From Rhynchopus sp. YZ270_cl-10 (taxonomy: Eukaryota; Euglenozoa; Diplonemea; Diplonemida; Diplonemidae), in contig OZ037881.1 in assembly GCA_964035575.1 (NCBI GenBank), positions 248,001 through 312,000 on the forward strand: a stretch of DNA of 64,000 bases, in the 5' to 3' direction. This document shows, piece by piece, positions 63,155 to 64,000 of this stretch (positions are counted from its first letter, which is position 1; the number at the start of each line of letters is the position of its first letter). Under the pieces are notes generated by a model. The model ran no database searches. It was not told where the DNA came from and saw only the letters and a list, made by a program, of their open reading frames with translations. The translations under genes were made by a program, and so were the position numbers.

Positions 63155-63186
63155 AAGATGAACATGCCTCACGTGCATACACATCT
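63155..63186 (-). repeat. Stem-loop type B
   Basis: AAGATGAACATGCC-TCAC-GTGCATACACATCT, nearly the same as 38709-38741, from which it is separated by 24 kb. Confidence 0.75.
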
Positions 63187-63200
63187 AAAAAGGGTTGCTA

Positions 63201-63236
63201 AAGATGAATTCTAAGCCTTCTCGTGCTTAGTCACTT
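63201..63236 (-). repeat. Stem-loop type A
   Basis: AAGATGAATTCTAAGCC-TTCTC-GTGCTTAGTCACTTT. Only 15 bp from the previous type-B copy. From 63237 to 63520 no gene I can support. Confidence 0.75.
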
Positions 63237-63520
63237 TTATAAGGGCGATAAACAGATTGAGACAAGAACAAGAATAAGAACAAGACTTATGTGAATCTGG
63301 AAAACGGGAAAAAGGGTAAAGAACGTGAACGGCCACCAGGGGCACATATTACAGGATCTTTCGAGAGAAGATATTGTCGGAACACCTCATACAGCCGTCT
63401 CAGCACAACAAGTGGTGTAGTGAGGGGGTCCGAAGAGAGCTTTGCTTCTCTCGTTCATTTAGAAAACCCCTTCCCTGAGTTCTGAATCACACAAAACTGA
63501 GGAGTGAAATCGAAACATGG

Positions 63521-63556
63521 AAGATGAATGTGCTGCTCTTGCTGTGCACACATCTT
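63521..63556 (-). repeat. Stem-loop type B (after the right-edge gene)
   Basis: AAGATGAATGTGC-TGCTCTTGCT-GTGCACACATCTT; 210 bp past the stop at 63766. Confidence 0.75.
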
Positions 63557-63765
63557 TCCAAAGGTAAAATTGCTAGGACGAATGCACCAATGGATGGGGA
63601 CACTCATCAAGAAAAAATGATTAAATACAAAACAACACGCTGTGGGGAGCAGTGCAACCCCGCAAACTAAAAGCGTAACAGACTCTCTTGTAAAGAGCAA
63701 AAAACTACATTTAAAAATATAATAGAAGCAAAACAAAAACAAAAACAAAAACAACATTCTCACAC

Positions 63766-64000
63766 TCAGAGTGCCTTGATGAGCTTCCCAAACCTCTGCC
63801 TCATGCGGTGTCTGAACTGGTTGTAAATGTTCGTCACAAACTTCTCGTAGTTGAGGCTGGTTGTGAAGCCAAAGTTGAAACGGTGGCCCACGATTGTCAT
63901 GTCAGCACGCAGTGACACAGACGTCTCCGAGTCGGAGAGAACACCCTGGAAGGTCAGGGAGTGGATGCGGAGGGCGTTGCCGAGTGCGCCACCCACAGCA
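63766..64000 (-). CDS. 3' end of a gene cut by the window edge
   Basis: The last 77 or so codons of a protein: GALGNALRIHSLTFQGVLSD, ADMTIVGHRFNFGFTTSLNY, then a basic amphipathic end (FRHRMRQRFGKLIKAL). The frame is open to the edge; no ATG is seen, so the start lies outside. GC-rich and codon-biased like the astacin and peroxidase genes, so probably a well-expressed protein. Family not recognised from this part. Confidence 0.65.
   Translation of the reverse strand, partial: AVGGALGNALRIHSLTFQGVLSDSETSVSLRADMTIVGHRFNFGFTTSLNYEKFVTNIYNQFRHRMRQRFGKLIKAL

Noticed and set aside
5779-63556. Stem-loops as bacterial-type rho-independent terminators or histone 3' stem-loops
   Set aside because: No U-run follows the stem in transcript direction as a rule, and neither sequence nor loop matches the histone stem-loop; the introns show a eukaryote.

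Overview
The window looks like nuclear DNA of a unicellular eukaryote. It has intron-bearing and intronless protein genes in an intergenic background rich in homopolymers, small DNA transposons and hairpins. Every gene I can support (16, counting the one cut by the right edge) lies on the minus strand. Many start codons sit just downstream of a pyrimidine tract ending in AG, which is what a spliced-leader (trans-splicing) acceptor or a 5'-UTR intron acceptor looks like. Cis-introns are short (43-255 nt), mostly GTATG...AG, and are confirmed here by reading-frame continuity and family alignment (VPS26, NEK kinase). Start codons usually sit in an ACAATG context. One-directional genes, possible trans-splicing and a class I peroxidase of CcP/APX type together suggest Euglenozoa, perhaps a diplonemid. 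This is inference; other spliced-leader protists (dinoflagellate or Perkinsus kin) are not excluded.

Layout. 1-1318: inverted-repeat transposon debris. 1319-12657: a small coiled-coil gene, then three tandem copies of a secreted, stalked class I haem peroxidase. The spacers hold plus-strand relics: a 66-bp peroxidase fragment, OTU-protease fragments and a 23-codon Trp-rich repeat. 12658-17521: a protein with a degenerate nucleotide-cyclase domain and a GUP1-like MBOAT acyltransferase. 17522-24724: gene-free, with MITEs, foldbacks, mosaic duplications and a 71-bp minisatellite of about 20 units. 24725-34434: a Ser/Pro-rich SH3-like protein, a lectin-like membrane receptor (3 exons) and an acidic/basic nuclear-type protein (2 exons). 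34435-39132: gene-free, with a hAT-type MITE and a 1.2-kb foldback. 39133-64000: VPS26 (5 exons), two long coiled-coil proteins (one with 4 exons), a NEK kinase (4 exons), a zinc alcohol dehydrogenase, an astacin metalloprotease with EGF and PA14 domains, and the 3' end of one more gene.

Biology. The secreted and surface set (peroxidases, astacin, lectin receptor), with VPS26 for endosomal recycling and GUP1-like for membrane or GPI-lipid work, fits a flagellated phagotroph. NEK and the coiled-coil proteins fit a basal body or flagellum. The most unusual signal is a family of about 20 short stem-loops in two types (A and B). They always lie in the same orientation relative to transcription. 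Where both occur after a gene they follow the order stop codon - B - A. This looks like an RNA-level 3'-end or inter-gene signal, or a strongly orientation-biased element.
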